Source: Bacillota bacterium (lineage in GTDB: Bacteria > Bacillota > Clostridia > Lachnospirales > Lachnospiraceae). Taken from it: a DNA stretch of 64,000 nucleotides. How positions within the stretch are numbered: position 1 is the stretch's first letter; each line of letters starts with the position of its first letter. Under the pieces are notes generated by a model. The model was not told where the DNA came from. It worked only from the letters and a program-made list of their open reading frames with translations, and ran no database searches. Made by a program: the position numbers and the translations under genes. The stretch is taken from positions 1-64,000 of the forward strand of contig JAEZKA010000098.1 in NCBI GenBank assembly GCA_023436225.1, in the 5' to 3' direction. This document shows positions 52,943 through 62,464 of the stretch, one piece after another.

Positions 52943-53046
52943 TTGGAGTGTCAAAAGCCAATTTTTATTATAGTATTATCAATTTGCGCTGTTTCATATA
53001 ATTACAAATTGAAGATTTCAAATAATTTGTATGGCTTTTGACATTC
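52943..53046. repeat. Short palindromic element, copy A (ridA-hyuA gap)
   Basis: The left end (TTGGAGTGTCAAAAGCCAAT) and right end (TGGCTTTTGACATTC) are inverted repeats with one mismatch over 15 bp. The first 58 bp are about 80% identical by eye to the left end of the element at 62093. It occupies most of the gap upstream of ridA. Confidence 0.7.
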
Positions 53047-53084
53047 TATTCAATGTTTCGAACGTACATTAATTATTCTAAACC

Positions 53085-54464
53085 TTACCGGGGATCCTGG
53101 CAAGTACCTCTAAATACATAGCGGCCTTCCTTCTCCAGAACAACTCTTCCTTGATCCACTACAAGCTTTCCATGTAACAGAACGGCTTCTGCACGTCCCT
53201 CCACTGCCATCCCTTCATAGGGCGTATAATCAACCTTCTGAAGCTGTCCGGCTGCAGTAATTACTCCATGGTATTTTGGATCCCAGATTACCAGATCTGC
53301 GTCACTTCCAACTGCAATCTCACCCTTTTTCGGGTACATGCCATATTGTTTTGCTGGCTTTGTGGATAATGCAGCACAGAACTGCTCGTTGGTAATACGG
53401 TTCTGCGTGACTCCATAGGTGTACATTAATGCTGGACGATGCTCGACACCAGGAATTCCATTGGGTATTTTGGAAAAGTCGTGAAGACCTCTCTCCTTCT
53501 GACCCTTAAAATGGAAGCTGCAGTGATCTGTTCCGATGGTATCGATCTCGTTCTCACTCCATGCCTTCCATAAGCATTCTATGTCCTCTTCCTTACGAAG
53601 TGGTGGTGAAAGTACATATTTAGCACTTTCAAAGCCTGGTAAGTCGTACCTGGTATCATCCATCAAAAGATACTGGGGACAAGTCTCGACAAAAACCTTC
53701 TGCCCCTTCGCTCTGGCCGCTTCAATCACTTCATAGCCCTTCTTAGAACTTAAGTGTACAATATTGACAGGTGACTCAGCCAATCTGGCTACGGTCAACA
53801 GCTCATAAACAGCCTCCGCTTCCACCTCATCCGGTCGTGACAAGGGATGCGCCTTCGGAGAGAGGTTACCAAGAGCTTTCTGCTCCCTGATTAGAGTATT
53901 CACCAGATCCCCGTTCTCACAGTGAACTCCGATGATTCCACCCTCCTCCTTAACCGCTTTTAATATCTCATACATAACACCAGCATTTACCTTAAGATTA
54001 TCATAAGCCATATAGATCTTATAGGAGGTTACCCCTGCTGCTGTCATATCCTTTAATTCTTTTCTTGTATTCTCATTCCAGTCACTGATGGACATATGAA
54101 AGCCGTAATTACAGGAGGAACGGCCTTCGGCAAGTTTATGCCAGTTCTGCAGAGCTTCCTTCAATGTCTCTCCCTTATTCTGCGTTGCAAAATCCAAAAC
54201 CATAGTCGTTCCGCCTACAATCGCAGCTTTAGAGCCTGATTCAAAATCATCCGCCGTGTGGAAATCTCCTGCGTCAAGGTCAAAGTGTGTATGAGTGTCG
54301 ATGAAGCCGGGGAAAATCAATTTTCCCTCTGCATCAATCACCTTCTCTCCGAAAGATGGTAAATCCTCTCCAAGTTCAACAATACTTTCTTCCTTTATTC
54401 TAATATCTAATTTGGAGCTCTTCTCAGCTGTAACAACCATACCACCCTTAATTAATAGGTCCAT
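53085..54464 (-). CDS. hyuA: HyuA/YgeZ-like dihydropyrimidinase/hydantoinase
   Basis: A cyclic-amide hydrolase of the amidohydrolase superfamily (459 residues from the ATG at 54464; AGGAGGG upstream). Metal and active-site motifs: DTHTHFDLDAG, carboxylated lysine in SYKIYMAYD (about 150), GVHCENGD, NIVHLSSKKG and TDHCSF. In E. coli the orthologue (YgeZ/HyuA) hydrolyses phenylhydantoin-type substrates. In this cluster it is expected to open a ring of a purine-derived intermediate. Confidence 0.93.
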   Translation of the reverse strand: MDLLIKGGMVVTAEKSSKLDIRIKEESIVELGEDLPSFGEKVIDAEGKLIFPGFIDTHTHFDLDAGDFHTADDFESGSKAAIVGGTTMVLDFATQNKGETLKEALQNWHKLAEGRSSCNYGFHMSISDWNENTRKELKDMTAAGVTSYKIYMAYDNLKVNAGVMYEILKAVKEEGGIIGVHCENGDLVNTLIREQKALGNLSPKAHPLSRPDEVEAEAVYELLTVARLAESPVNIVHLSSKKGYEVIEAARAKGQKVFVETCPQYLLMDDTRYDLPGFESAKYVLSPPLRKEEDIECLWKAWSENEIDTIGTDHCSFHFKGQKERGLHDFSKIPNGIPGVEHRPALMYTYGVTQNRITNEQFCAALSTKPAKQYGMYPKKGEIAVGSDADLVIWDPKYHGVITAAGQLQKVDYTPYEGMAVEGRAEAVLLHGKLVVDQGRVVLEKEGRYVFRGTCQDPR

Positions 54465-54489
54465 TGCCTTCAACCCTCCTGTCTAACGA

Positions 54490-57486
54490 TTATTGTAGCA
54501 TTAGATAACGGTGATCATGATAAACCGCTAACATCAGATTCTTAATCTCTACATGTAGTTCACAGAATATATCCTTCAGGTCTACATCCTGAATCTTATC
54601 ACCAAGACGTACTCTAAAGAGAGCCTTTTCCATATCCAGCGGTACAAAGCCTTGATTCTCGCTATCCTCAAAGTCCTCTATCGTTCTGAATAATGTAAAT
54701 TTATCTTTGTAAGGGGCACTGTCATAGGGGCAGAAGCTCTTACAATTACCACATTCATTACACATATAGTCTATGTGAAGAATCTGCGGCTGCTTTGCAC
54801 CGTGAACAAAGATTGATACATTGGCACGATTCGGACATACCTCCGTACATGCTTCACAAATCTTATTACATTCTAAGCAGCGTATTCCGTCTTGCTCCGC
54901 CTCTTTTGCAACTTCCAGTACACCCTTCTTCGCTGAAATCTCATTCTCACGAAGCGGATTATCAAGGGAAGCTCTGGGCTTAAGGTTAAGAATTGCATTA
55001 ACTGCCTTAGAAGCATCACGGATGGCTTCTACAACCGTTGCAGGACCGCCTGCACCGTCTCCTGTTACATAGACATGAGCAACCGATGATTCCATAGTAT
55101 CCGGATTATACTCTGCAGCACCTCTCTTATTTACCTGTAAGCCTAAGGACTCATAGAAGGAGTCATCCACCTTCTCACCCAGAGAAGCCACTACGGTGTC
55201 GATATCCAGTATTACCTCTTCCTCTGTCTCTATTGGCTTCTGTCTGCCAGAGGCATCCATCTCGCCAAGCACCATCTTATGACAGATCAGCTTACCATTC
55301 TTATGGCTAACCGGAGCCAGAAGTTCCAGTAGCTCTACCCCATCGTGAAGTGCAAGCTCAAGCTCCTCCTCGTCAGCAGGCATGTATTTTACCGTACGAC
55401 GATAAACAATATATACATGCTCTACGCCGGGCATTCTTTTCGCTGCTCTGGCAGCATCCATTGCGGTATTACCCGCTCCGATGATGGCAACATTCTTGCC
55501 AAGTGTAATTGATTCAGGACGATTACGGCAAGTATCTAGGAATTCAATCGCATTGATTTCCTTCTCACAATCAATTCCAAGCGGCATTCCCTTATTTGCA
55601 CCAACTGCTAAAATAATATCCTCGTAGCCGGCATCTCTAAGCTCCTTCAGATCGGTTACCGGATGATTGAAGACGAACTTTGCACCCATAGCCTTCGCTA
55701 AGCTGACATCCTTCTCTACATCCTCTCTGGGGATACGGAATTCCGGTACAATATATCTTACGATACCGCCAGCTTCCCCTCTCTTTTCAAATACAGTAAC
55801 ATCAGCACCTTCTCTTGCTAAGAAGAATGCGCTGGCAATACCAGCTGCACCGGCACCCACAACTGCCACTTTCTTGCCCTTATATTGATCAGAAGGCTTC
55901 AGCTCCTTGATGAGTTCATCATACCCCTTCTGTGCAGCTACTAATTTAGCATCACGGATCTTGATGGATTCTTCATAAAAATTACGGGTACATTTATTCA
56001 TACAGGTATGGCTACAAATTGTACCTGTAATGAAAGGAAGTGCATTTTTGTCCGTGATAACTCTCAGTGCCTGTAGGTATTCCCCATCCTTAACATGCTT
56101 TAAATAGGTAGGAACATCCTGCTCAATTGGACATTGCTTATTACAGGGGGCAATAAAGCAGTTAATTAAAGGTACCTTCGAATTAATCTTTCTAGAGGGA
56201 AGCGGTTTCATTCCCTTAGTATAGTGCTTATCGGTTATAACCTCTTTAATGAATTCGCCAAGTTCTTCTACATCAACTCTGCTGAACTCCTTATATTCTA
56301 ACTTTTCAAGCTTCTCAGCAATCTGATTACCTCTCTGATAACCACCGGTCTTCAGATAAGTGGTAGCCATGGTAATTGGCCAGATACCAAGGGAGAATAT
56401 CTTATCTATATTGAAGTAATCCGCACCTCCGGAATAGGAGATACGAAGCTTTCCATCAAATGCCTTGGACAGCTTATATGCCACAGATAGGGAAAGTGCT
56501 GCTAAGGAACGGCCGGACATGTACATCTCCTCGCTCGGTAGCTCATTTCTTGTAACATCAACCGGGAAGGTGTTCGTCAGCTTCACACCGAATTCCAGAC
56601 CTTCTTCGACAGCCTTCTCCTGAAGTCTCTGAAGCATCGGAACAGCATCCTCAAACTGTAGATCATCTTTGAAATGGAAGTCCCCAAACACAACATAATC
56701 ATAGCCCATGCGATCCATGATATCTCTGGCGGTCTCGTAGCCGAGGAGCGTGGGATTGCATTTGACAAAGGTATTCAGATGCTTCTCCTTGATAAGATAG
56801 GTTGCAATACTCTCAATCTCCTGGGGAGGGCAGCCATGCAAGGTAGATACGGTAACAGAGGTACACACCCTGGGAGATATATTTTCGATGAAGGCTTTGT
56901 CCACCTTATTAAATTGACTCAGATTAGATAGCAGATAATCGATGCATTCCTGCCAGATTGGTGCCTTTCGTCCATCCATCATCTGGTTGATAAAGGTATC
57001 AATCTTCTCGGATTGTATCCCCTTTAGGTCATAACCAACACTCATGTTGAAAATAAAGCCATCGCTATCACCTAAGTCAAACTCCTTAGCGATTACCTTA
57101 AGGGCAAACCATGCCTTAATGTATTCCTCCAGTGCCTCCGGTACCCGAAGCTCTGTGGACCATTCACAATTATAGCCTTCATCATCAGCAAGAATACAGG
57201 GCTTACTAACCGGAAGATCCTCACCGTCCAGTATCTGAACGGTCTTTAGCTCAAAGAAACGATTTCCAGTATAATAGGCTGCAACAATATTTTGCGCAAG
57301 CTGTGTATTCGGACCGGCTGCCGGGCCGTATGGCATCTCAAGCTTTTCTCCGAAGATGTGCAGAGCCTGTTTCTTCTCATTTATAAAAGGTCTGCGAACT
57401 CCGAATACCTTCCCGGTCTCCTTTTTCTCTTCTAAAATCCATTCCATGAGATTATGAAACGGTATTGGTGTCATTCTATCTCCCAT
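54490..57486 (-). CDS. ygfK: YgfK: Fe-S/FAD/NADPH oxidoreductase of the Se-dependent hydroxylase cluster
   Basis: A 998-residue soluble oxidoreductase. Residues 1-430 form a dihydropyrimidine-dehydrogenase-like barrel (STLHGCPPQEIES, KCNPTLLGYETA). C443, C448 and C452 in CFIAPCNKQC begin a GltD-like domain, with FAD site VAVVGAGAAGIAS (541-553), NADPH site VAIIGAGNTAMDAA (about 666) and two C-terminal 4Fe-4S motifs, CLECNKICEACTEVCP and CNECGNCKSFCP. The subunit was called a putative selenate reductase, but recent work ties it to anaerobic urate/purine use. It likely links purine redox to NADPH or ferredoxin. AGGAGG precedes the ATG. Confidence 0.94.
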   Translation of the reverse strand: MGDRMTPIPFHNLMEWILEEKKETGKVFGVRRPFINEKKQALHIFGEKLEMPYGPAAGPNTQLAQNIVAAYYTGNRFFELKTVQILDGEDLPVSKPCILADDEGYNCEWSTELRVPEALEEYIKAWFALKVIAKEFDLGDSDGFIFNMSVGYDLKGIQSEKIDTFINQMMDGRKAPIWQECIDYLLSNLSQFNKVDKAFIENISPRVCTSVTVSTLHGCPPQEIESIATYLIKEKHLNTFVKCNPTLLGYETARDIMDRMGYDYVVFGDFHFKDDLQFEDAVPMLQRLQEKAVEEGLEFGVKLTNTFPVDVTRNELPSEEMYMSGRSLAALSLSVAYKLSKAFDGKLRISYSGGADYFNIDKIFSLGIWPITMATTYLKTGGYQRGNQIAEKLEKLEYKEFSRVDVEELGEFIKEVITDKHYTKGMKPLPSRKINSKVPLINCFIAPCNKQCPIEQDVPTYLKHVKDGEYLQALRVITDKNALPFITGTICSHTCMNKCTRNFYEESIKIRDAKLVAAQKGYDELIKELKPSDQYKGKKVAVVGAGAAGIASAFFLAREGADVTVFEKRGEAGGIVRYIVPEFRIPREDVEKDVSLAKAMGAKFVFNHPVTDLKELRDAGYEDIILAVGANKGMPLGIDCEKEINAIEFLDTCRNRPESITLGKNVAIIGAGNTAMDAARAAKRMPGVEHVYIVYRRTVKYMPADEEELELALHDGVELLELLAPVSHKNGKLICHKMVLGEMDASGRQKPIETEEEVILDIDTVVASLGEKVDDSFYESLGLQVNKRGAAEYNPDTMESSVAHVYVTGDGAGGPATVVEAIRDASKAVNAILNLKPRASLDNPLRENEISAKKGVLEVAKEAEQDGIRCLECNKICEACTEVCPNRANVSIFVHGAKQPQILHIDYMCNECGNCKSFCPYDSAPYKDKFTLFRTIEDFEDSENQGFVPLDMEKALFRVRLGDKIQDVDLKDIFCELHVEIKNLMLAVYHDHRYLMLQ

Positions 57487-57498
57487 TTTTATATCCTC

Positions 57499-58830
57499 CT
57501 ATCCATTAATGCTTTTTGCCAGCAGCTGTGCCTGCTGTCTACAATCCGCCATTGCCTTCGCTTCATCTATATAAAGAAGCTCTCTATCCTTCATCAGCAC
57601 CTTACCATTAATCATGGTGGTTACCACCTTACTACCATTCATTCCAAACAGCATATGACTATTGATATTATCGGCGGTAAGCGGTGTAAGAGGATCATAA
57701 TCGGCTACGATTATATCGGCACCATAGCCTTCCCTCAGTACCCCCAGTGGTGTATCAAAATAACGATTTGCTATCTTTGCATTGCTCTCAAACAGCATTG
57801 CGGGAACCTCACCCCAGGCTGCTGTTGCATCGCATAAATGATGTTTATGTAATATATTTGCTACCTTATAAGATTCAAACATGTCGTTGGTATATCCGTC
57901 AGTACCCAGGCCTGTCAAAATACCGCGATGATAGATCTCCATCGTAGGAGGACAGCCACAAGCATTACCCATGTTGGATTCCGGATTATGAACCACCATC
58001 GTATCCGTCTCCTTAAGAAGCTCCATCTCCTGGCCATTGACATAGATACAATGAGCTGCTATGGTCTTTGGACCGAGAATCCCTTCGTCCATTAGGCGAT
58101 TTACAATTCGTTTACCATGATTCTTTAGGGAAGCATGCAAATCCTCGATCCCCTCTGCCACGTGAATATGATAACCAACCGACTCCGGTGTGTTCTCCCT
58201 GCAATACGCAAAGGTCTTATCAGAAATGGTAAAGGCTGCATGCATACCCATCATACCTTTTAACATATCATCTGTCTGCTTCGCTGCAAAATGAATAAAA
58301 TCTGAATTTTCCTTTACCCCGGCTCTCATCTTGTCCTCACCGTCACGGTCAGACACCTCATAACACAGACAGGTACGAACCCCCAAATCCTTTGCTGCGT
58401 CTGCGATAGTAAATAAGCTGTTCCCGATACTGCCAAAGCTTGCATGGTGATCAAATACAGTGGTCACACCATTCTTAATACAATCTATATAGGTTGCAAT
58501 GGCACTCTGCTTTGTCTGCTCCAGAGTTAGATGGCGGTCAATATTCCACCATAGACCATCCAAAATATCAAGGAAGCCCTTCGGATTATAATTGTTAATG
58601 GATAACCCTCTAGCCATAGCGCTGTAGATATGATTATGAGTGTTGATGAGGCCTGGCATAATCAGGCCGCCCTTTGCATCCACCCAATCCGCCTCAGGAT
58701 ATTCTCCTCTCAGCACCTCCGTGTTCCCTACCTTCACAATACGAGTTCCCTCTACAAGAACAGCACCGTTCTCAATAAGAGGTATGTCCTTATCTCTGGT
58801 TATTACTCTACCATTACCAATCAGTATCAT
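57499..58830 (-). CDS. ssnA: SsnA putative aminohydrolase
   Basis: A 443-residue member of the amidohydrolase superfamily (ATZ/guanine-deaminase branch), starting at the ATG at 58830 (MILIGNGRVI, AAAGGAG 6 nt upstream). Metal motifs: NTHNHIYSAMARG, YHIHVAEG, AAHCIYV and LGTDGYTN. SsnA proteins accompany ygfK and the Se-dependent hydroxylases and are expected to hydrolyse a C-N bond of a purine-derived compound. First gene of the minus-strand arm, 12 bp before ygfK. Confidence 0.93.
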   Translation of the reverse strand: MILIGNGRVITRDKDIPLIENGAVLVEGTRIVKVGNTEVLRGEYPEADWVDAKGGLIMPGLINTHNHIYSAMARGLSINNYNPKGFLDILDGLWWNIDRHLTLEQTKQSAIATYIDCIKNGVTTVFDHHASFGSIGNSLFTIADAAKDLGVRTCLCYEVSDRDGEDKMRAGVKENSDFIHFAAKQTDDMLKGMMGMHAAFTISDKTFAYCRENTPESVGYHIHVAEGIEDLHASLKNHGKRIVNRLMDEGILGPKTIAAHCIYVNGQEMELLKETDTMVVHNPESNMGNACGCPPTMEIYHRGILTGLGTDGYTNDMFESYKVANILHKHHLCDATAAWGEVPAMLFESNAKIANRYFDTPLGVLREGYGADIIVADYDPLTPLTADNINSHMLFGMNGSKVVTTMINGKVLMKDRELLYIDEAKAMADCRQQAQLLAKSING

Positions 58831-59153
58831 ACTTGACTCCTTTCTCACTGTAGCATTCGCCTTTTCAGGAACTAAATCCCATTTTTCTCTAAAAGTTTTA
58901 TAAGCTGTATAAATTGTTGCATTGTTTGACTAATCAATCTAATAATATTTTAAAAAAAATAAATTTTAACAAGCTATAATTTAACTATTTTAATATAATT
59001 ATACGTTTTCAACAATAAATAGCCTGCTATTTTATACAAAATGTACTATTTGTGATATACTATCTTATACTATAATAGTTTATCACCAACATAATGTAAA
59101 ATCAAATGAAATTATAAAAAAATCAAAAATTTTATAATTTACAGAAAAATATA

Positions 59154-59181
59154 TTGATTTTTTATTTTAATATGCTATGAT
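59154..59181 (+). promoter_or_regulatory. Promoter of the dpaL-ygeY-ygeW-arcC operon
   Basis: TTGATT (59154-59159), 16 bp, TATGAT (59176-59181), predicting a start near 59188 and a leader of about 257 nt. The AT-rich 58831-59150 interval must hold the divergent ssnA promoter, but I see no convincing match there. Confidence 0.6.
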
Positions 59182-59187
59182 GAATCA

Positions 59188-59444
59188 TATGATATACAGC
59201 TTTAGAATAATTGTACATAAGCATCCTGCATTGAAGATATTTGTAAAGATTTTATTAGACTAATGAGCAAATTAGCCTGCTTCATCAGCTTTGTGTAGGA
59301 TGTATTCTTTGTTTGATTGCATTGGCAGGATCAGCATCTCGCGGCAAGATTTCTAATGCTCCTCCATCCGCAGTGGTGCGAATATGTCAGCATTCCGACA
59401 TATTGTTCATTAGAAAAATGTTATTACATATCTAGGAGGTAACC
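59188..59444 (+). promoter_or_regulatory. Structured dpaL leader with possible ribosome-site sequestration
   Basis: Two folded regions. The first (59221-59303) closes with GCATCCT/AGGATGT and contains GAAG/CTTC and CTAAT/ATTAG stems. The second is a three-way junction closed by TTTCTAATG (59350-59358) and CATTAGAAA (59408-59416), with stems CGCA/TGCG (59369-59380) and ATATGTC/GACATAT (59382-59403). CTCCTCC (59359-59365) inside the junction could instead pair with the ribosome site AGGAGG at 59434-59439. This is a riboswitch-like arrangement of unidentified class; the known purine-riboswitch core was not found. Confidence 0.5.
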
Positions 59445-60653
59445 ATGGATAAGATTAAATGGATTAAGAACACCATGCCAAAAACCGCCGATCTGAGTCT
59501 TAAGGTTATGGATGAATCAGAAGTTAAGAAAGCTCGAGGTTTTCACCAAACCATTCCCGGCTATGAACGCACTCCCCTAGCAAATCTAAATCATATGGCT
59601 TCCTATTTGGGACTTAAGGAGCTTTATGTCAAGGATGAATCTTACCGCTTTGGCCTAAACGCCTTTAAGGTACTGGGAGGTTCCTTTGCTATGGCGCGTT
59701 ACATTGCACAGAAGACAAATAGGGATGTATCGGAGCTTGATTTTGAGACATTAACCAGCGATAAGCTTAGAGAGGAATTTGGTCAGGCTACATTCTTTAC
59801 TGCTACAGACGGAAATCATGGTCGAGGCGTTGCCTGGGCAGCAAATCGATTAAAGCAAAAAGCGGTTGTATATATGCCAAAGGGGTCTACCCAGACAAGA
59901 CTGGATAACATTAAGGCGGAAGGTGCTACTGCTACCATTGAAGAAGTTAATTATGACGAATGTGTTCGTATGGCTGCCGCTGCAGCTGCCAATACTCCGA
60001 ATGGAGTAGTAGTACAAGATACTGCCTGGGAAGGTTATGAAGAGATCCCTTCCTGGATTATGCAGGGCTACGGTACGATGGCGATGGAAGCCAGCGATCA
60101 GCTGAAAGAGCTGGGAACCGATTGCCCGACCCATGTATTTGTTCAAGCCGGCGTAGGATCCTTAGCAGGGGCTGTACAAGGTTATTTTGCTAACATGTAT
60201 CCTGAAAATCCTCCAACTGTAGTGGTTGTAGAAGCCGACGCGGCTGCTTGTCTCTATAAGGGTGCTGTTGCAGGTGACGGCAAAGAATACTATGTAGACG
60301 GTGATATGCAAACCATCATGGCAGGTCTTGCCTGTGGTGAACCGAATACCATTTCCTGGGATATCCTAAAGAATCACGTATCCATCTTTGTAGCTGCACC
60401 GGATTGGGTAGCTGCTAAAGCAATGAGAATGCTGAGTGCTCCGATTAAGGGGGATCCTCAGGTTGTATCCGGTGAGTCCGGTGCAGCTCCCTTTGGTGTA
60501 TTAGTAGAAATTATGACAAACCCGGAACTCTCAGAGTTAAAGGAAGCGCTGAAGCTTGATGAGGACTCTAAGGTACTTCTCTTCTCAACAGAAGGTGATA
60601 CCGATCCTGATCGATTCAAAGAGATCGTCTGGGACGGAAAAGACTACATGTAA
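59445..60653 (+). CDS. dpaL: Diaminopropionate ammonia-lyase DpaL (YgeX)
   Basis: A PLP enzyme converting 2,3-diaminopropionate to pyruvate and two ammonia through 2-aminoacrylate. It has 402 residues, full length, with PLP lysine K75 in FGLNAFKVLGGS, the substrate loop TATDGNHGRGVAWAA and a glycine-rich phosphate site QAGVGSLAG. First gene of the plus-strand arm, behind a structured leader. It is the step that brings the purine-derived C3 unit into central metabolism. A REP-like repeat begins right after its stop. Confidence 0.96.
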   Translation: MDKIKWIKNTMPKTADLSLKVMDESEVKKARGFHQTIPGYERTPLANLNHMASYLGLKELYVKDESYRFGLNAFKVLGGSFAMARYIAQKTNRDVSELDFETLTSDKLREEFGQATFFTATDGNHGRGVAWAANRLKQKAVVYMPKGSTQTRLDNIKAEGATATIEEVNYDECVRMAAAAAANTPNGVVVQDTAWEGYEEIPSWIMQGYGTMAMEASDQLKELGTDCPTHVFVQAGVGSLAGAVQGYFANMYPENPPTVVVVEADAAACLYKGAVAGDGKEYYVDGDMQTIMAGLACGEPNTISWDILKNHVSIFVAAPDWVAAKAMRMLSAPIKGDPQVVSGESGAAPFGVLVEIMTNPELSELKEALKLDEDSKVLLFSTEGDTDPDRFKEIVWDGKDYM

Positions 60654-60749
60654 ACGTAGTGAGCATAATGCGAGAAAATCACTCGCATCACATCTTGCTT
60701 GTAAGTAAATGATCGGAGTAAAGGATTATGAACATTCCTTATGTTCATA
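60654..60749. repeat. REP-like composite repeat, copy 3, after dpaL
   Basis: ACGTAGTGAGCATA and GATCGGAG flanks match the hydE-hydG copies in inverted orientation, with an internal ATGCGAG/CTCGCAT stem. It is followed by the companion hairpin TATGAAC/GTTCATA (60727-60749). It occupies the whole dpaL-ygeY spacer. Confidence 0.65.
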
Positions 60750-60773
60750 GTACATAGAAGGAGGAAAGAAAGA

Positions 60774-62078
60774 ATGGATTTTGATAAGATCAAACAGACA
60801 TCGGAGAATTATTTACCCGAAATGACCAAGTTTCTTCGTGAATTGGTTGCTATACCCGGTGAAAGCTGTGGCGAAGAAGGCCATATCAAGCGCATCGAAG
60901 CGGAAATGAAGGCCCTTGACTTCGATAAGGTCGTAATTGATCCTATGGGTAATGTGTTAGGTTATATGGGAACCGGCAAGACCTTAATTGGTTTTGATGC
61001 TCATATTGATACGGTTGGCATCGGTAACAGAGCCAACTGGAATTTTGATCCGTATGAAGGCTTTGAATCAGAGGATGAGATTGGCGGCCGTGGTACTTCT
61101 GATCAGTTAGGCGGAATCGTATCCGCAGTATATGGCGCTAGAATCATGAAGGATCTTGGATTATTAAATGATAAATATACCGTATTGGTAACCGGTACCG
61201 TACAGGAAGAGGACTGCGATGGTCTTTGCTGGCAGTATATTATTAACGAAGATAAGGTTAGACCGGACTTCGTAGTATCCACCGAGCCTACCGATGGTGG
61301 TATTTATCGCGGTCAGCGTGGACGTATGGAGATCCGCATTGATGTTCAGGGTGTTTCCTGTCATGGTTCCGCTCCCGAGCGTGGTGACAATGCCATCTAT
61401 AAAATGGCTGATATTCTCCAAAACGTTCGTGACCTCAATGAGAATGATGCATCCGAGGATAAGGAAATCAAAGGTCTGGTTAAGATGCTGGATGAGAAAT
61501 TCAATCCCCTGTGGAAGGAAGCTCGTTTCTTAGGACGTGGTACCGTAACCACCTCCGAGATCTTCTTCACCTCACCCAGCCGCTGCGCAGTTGCCGATTC
61601 CTGTTCTGTTTCCCTGGATCGTCGTATGACAGCAGGTGAGACCTGGGAAAGCTGTTTAGATGAAATTCGTGCCCTTCCCTTTGTTAAGAAATACAACGCA
61701 ACCGTAAGTATGTATCAGTATGACAGACCAAGCTATACTAATCTTGTATATCCCATCGAATGCTACTTCCCGACCTGGGTTATTCCGGAGGATCATGCGG
61801 TTACTAAGGCAATGGAAGAGGCTTACACCAATCTCTACGGAACTACCCGTAGTGGTAGCAAAGACGCAGATGCAATGAGAAAAGCTCGTCCTCTTACCGA
61901 TAAATGGACCTTCTCCACTAACGGTGTTTCCATCATGGGACGTAACGGTATTCCTTGCATCGGCTTCGGACCCGGTGCTGAGGCACAGGCACATGCTCCG
62001 AACGAGAAAACCTATAAGGAAGACTTAGTTAAGTGTGCAGCTGTTTATGCAGCACTTCCTACTCTGTATTGCAAATAA
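60774..62078 (+). CDS. ygeY: YgeY-family M20 metallohydrolase
   Basis: An M20-family dinuclear-zinc hydrolase, 434 residues from the ATG at 60774 ([16 protein letters not shown] upstream). Metal-binding motifs: [20 protein letters not shown] (bridging Asp), TVQEEDCDG (catalytic and ligand Glu) and STEPTDGG. The insert domain has [18 protein letters not shown]. YgeY proteins are tied to the Se-dependent hydroxylase cluster. By position it probably releases 2,3-diaminopropionate or a related amine from an amide/carbamoyl intermediate; the exact substrate is not shown. Confidence 0.93.
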   Translation: MDFDKIKQTSENYLPEMTKFLRELVAIPGESCGEEGHIKRIEAEMKALDFDKVVIDPMGNVLGYMGTGKTLIGFDAHIDTVGIGNRANWNFDPYEGFESEDEIGGRGTSDQLGGIVSAVYGARIMKDLGLLNDKYTVLVTGTVQEEDCDGLCWQYIINEDKVRPDFVVSTEPTDGGIYRGQRGRMEIRIDVQGVSCHGSAPERGDNAIYKMADILQNVRDLNENDASEDKEIKGLVKMLDEKFNPLWKEARFLGRGTVTTSEIFFTSPSRCAVADSCSVSLDRRMTAGETWESCLDEIRALPFVKKYNATVSMYQYDRPSYTNLVYPIECYFPTWVIPEDHAVTKAMEEAYTNLYGTTRSGSKDADAMRKARPLTDKWTFSTNGVSIMGRNGIPCIGFGPGAEAQAHAPNEKTYKEDLVKCAAVYAALPTLYCK

Positions 62079-62092
62079 GCAAGATGTTTGTT

Positions 62093-62361
62093 TTGGAGTG
62101 TCAAATGCCAATTAATATAATAGTTTCGTCAATCTGCACCATTTCATAATCAGATTGTGTGATACAGAATATAATTCATTCGCAACACGCTCTCGCTTGG
62201 ATGAAGTACGTAATGGTACATAAGGTCCTAAAATACAGGACCTAAGTACCAACGACTTCATACAGTTGCTCATCGAACTATATCCTGCATCACACTCAAA
62301 TTAAGGTATAGATGTGCAAATTGACGAATTTAAGTTCTTTCCATGGCTATTAACACTCCAA
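62093..62361. repeat. Large palindromic element, copy B (ygeY-ygeW gap)
   Basis: A 269-bp element with terminal inverted repeats TTGGAGTGT.AA..GCCA and sub-terminal TTCGTCAAT.TGCAC on both ends. Inner stems are GTGTGAT.CAG.ATATA.TTC (62156-62177 with 62275-62295), GCAAC/GTTGC and an AGGTCCT/AGGACCT tip. The whole forms one long interrupted hairpin. Left end is shared with the element at 52943. No protein-coding potential; resembles a MITE. Confidence 0.75.
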
Positions 62362-62464
62362 TCAAGTTTTGGGATTACATTTTAACGACAAAGTAAGGTA
62401 GCAAAATAATCACATCAACGTGCGGACCAATACCGGACGCACGCAAATCGAAAAGGAGATATGT

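Noticed and set aside
59350..59416. Classical guanine/adenine riboswitch
   Set aside because: It shares a three-way junction, but the conserved core bases and paired 7-nt kissing loops are absent.
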